The notes beneath the pieces are model-generated. The model made no database searches. It worked only from the letters and a program-made list of their open reading frames with translations, and was not told the DNA's origin. This document shows, in pieces, positions 62,987 to 64,000 of a stretch of 64,000 nucleotides of DNA. Position 1 is the first letter of the stretch; every line of letters begins with the position of its first letter. Source of the DNA: Cornus controversa (taxonomy: Eukaryota > Streptophyta > Magnoliopsida > Cornales > Cornaceae); contig CM048845.1 of NCBI GenBank assembly GCA_026545225.1, forward strand, positions 62,104,533 to 62,168,532. Direction: 5' to 3'. Position numbers and translations under genes: made by a program.

Positions 62987-63558
62987 ATGTTGACATGTAT
63001 TGCTTGTTCGAAGCAGCTCGGCGGTGGATCTCTTCACCAACAAGAAGATGACGACATGGTCGTAACACCAAGCTCAAAGCAAGCAATTAAAGCTCTCACT
63101 GCGCTGGCATGTTCACGTTGACCTCTCTGTTTATGTTCTCAGTTCTAATTTCTCAAATGGGTCTAAAGTAGGCATAAACTCTATTTTCAGATCAAGGACA
63201 TTGGATTGAAGGCCTCGGGAGCATGTAAGCACTGCAAGCCGTGTTCAGGGTCAAATCACCAGAACAGGAACCATGCCTTCTCTGATACTGGGTCGGTGTC
63301 AGAGAGGTTCCATTGCTCGTATCGAAGAACTGGCAGCTCGAACTCCACTCCAAGACTATGGGGAAAAGAGATGGAGGCGAGATTGAAGGGGCTTTCGAGT
63401 GGCGAAGGCACGCCCGCGTCAGTGAGTGGTCGAACAGAGTCAGTTGTGTTTGAGGAAGATGAGCCTAAGGAATGGGTTGCTCAGGTGGAGCCCGGTGTTC
63501 TTATCACGTTTGTTTCCCTGCCCGAGGGAGGGAACGATCTGAAGCGGATTCGATTCAG
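62987..63558 (+). CDS. BRXL: BREVIS RADIX-LIKE protein, first two coding exons (partial)
   Basis: Exon 1 is 62987-63106 (40 codons, MLTCIACSKQLGGG to KQAIKALTAL) and exon 2 is 63191-63558, opening IKDIGLKASGACKHC. Exon 2 holds SYRRTGSSNSTPRLWGKEME, MEARLKGLSSGEGTP and most of the first BRX domain, EPKEWVAQVEPGVLITFVSL to GGNDLKRIRF. It ends in phase 2 before a GT donor; the rest lies right of the window. The cysteines at positions 4 and 7 match the membrane-anchoring cysteines of the family. BRX proteins act at the plasma membrane and in the nucleus in root and vascular growth. The sequence fits the BRXL2/BRXL4 subgroup. The exon 1 donor appears to be GC rather than GT (GCATGT). Confidence 0.93.
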
Positions 63559-64000
63559 GTATTACCTTCTTCCCTGATCTTGATCTAATTATGAAGTTCT
63601 GATTTAAAGAGTAATCACATGTTTAACATAGTAGTGGTCGTCCTTGCTGTGCCATTTGTTCTCTGCCATATGGTTTTTAATTGTCAATGGATCATTTGCT
63701 CTGGATTTGCTTGTTTTTCTCACTGTACTGCACCCAAAATCAAGGAAGTGAACCCAAAGTGGGTCGTGATTGAGGGCATGGATCAGATATACAATACAGT
63801 TAAAGCTCCTTCACTATTCAAAGAAAATCAGATCAAATGGCATTACAGAGAAAGTAAATCAAAGTTTGGACCCAATATGGAGGTTCTTGTTTGTTAATAA
63901 ATTGTATTAGAGATAACTTGGTTTGATGATAATTATCCTACCAATTTAAAAAATCTTTTTACATTAGTCTCAGAAAATTTACCAACTCCTGTATTTTGTT
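63559..64000 (+). other. BRX-like intron 2 (incomplete)
   Basis: The next expected exon (REMFDKWQAQRWW) is not found before base 64000, so this is intron. The 92-codon frame at 63619-63897 within it matches no known part of BRX proteins. Confidence 0.6.

Noticed and set aside
63619-63897. 92-codon frame right of BRX-like exon 2
   Set aside because: Located in the intron after a good GT donor, and not part of the BRX family sequence.

Overview
This is nuclear DNA from a eudicot plant. It is AT-rich, with intron-rich genes, (AT)n and (GA)n microsatellites, and introns and gene spaces packed with small transposons. The species cannot be named from sequence alone. Four host genes are recognised by exon-by-exon translation with consistent splice phases: (1) the 5' end of an Alfin-like PHD-finger gene (minus strand, leaving the window at base 1); (2) a complete ataxin-2-type CID3/CID4 gene (minus, coding 20670-3724, 14 coding exons, about 653 aa); (3) a complete phospholipid:diacylglycerol acyltransferase gene, PDAT1-like (minus, coding 46321-35433, 6 exons, 665 aa, catalytic Ser/Asp/His present); (4) the first two coding exons of a BREVIS RADIX-LIKE gene (plus, from 62987, leaving the window at the right end).

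Layout. 1-446 Alfin-like gene; 0.45-3.7 kb intergenic with a 240-bp MITE; 3.7-23.7 kb the CID gene, whose introns hold a tandem duplication, hAT-type elements, a TRIM cluster, Mutator-type MITEs and RTE-LINE scraps; 23.8-35.4 kb intergenic with a Copia element nested inside a hAT-type MITE, a LINE scrap, a second hAT-type MITE and a TRIM-like fossil; 35.4-46.3 kb PDAT with large introns; 46.4-62.3 kb a gene-free stretch of nested elements (Mutator-type MITE containing a solo LTR; two related TIR elements with 8-bp duplications, one carrying an internal minisatellite and one carrying LINE remains; a 1.6-kb TIR element containing TRIM pieces; a palindromic 766-bp MITE); 62.3 kb to the end the BRX-like gene.

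The four genes do not form a pathway: chromatin reading (Alfin-like), mRNA regulation through poly(A)-binding protein (CID), triacylglycerol synthesis in the ER (PDAT) and root/vascular signalling (BRX-like). From memory, Arabidopsis has CID4 and BRXL2 as immediate neighbours (At3g14010/At3g14000) and AL5 close to BRXL4 (At5g20510/At5g20540), so the set looks like a conserved ancestral block. I found no new gene system. The most useful observations are a probable GC-AG intron in the BRX-like gene, a structurally whole TRIM with a 69-bp interior and perfect target duplication, datable nesting of elements, and many exact target-site duplications (5, 8 or 9 bp) that assign otherwise anonymous AT-rich DNA to LTR, hAT or Mutator-type insertions.
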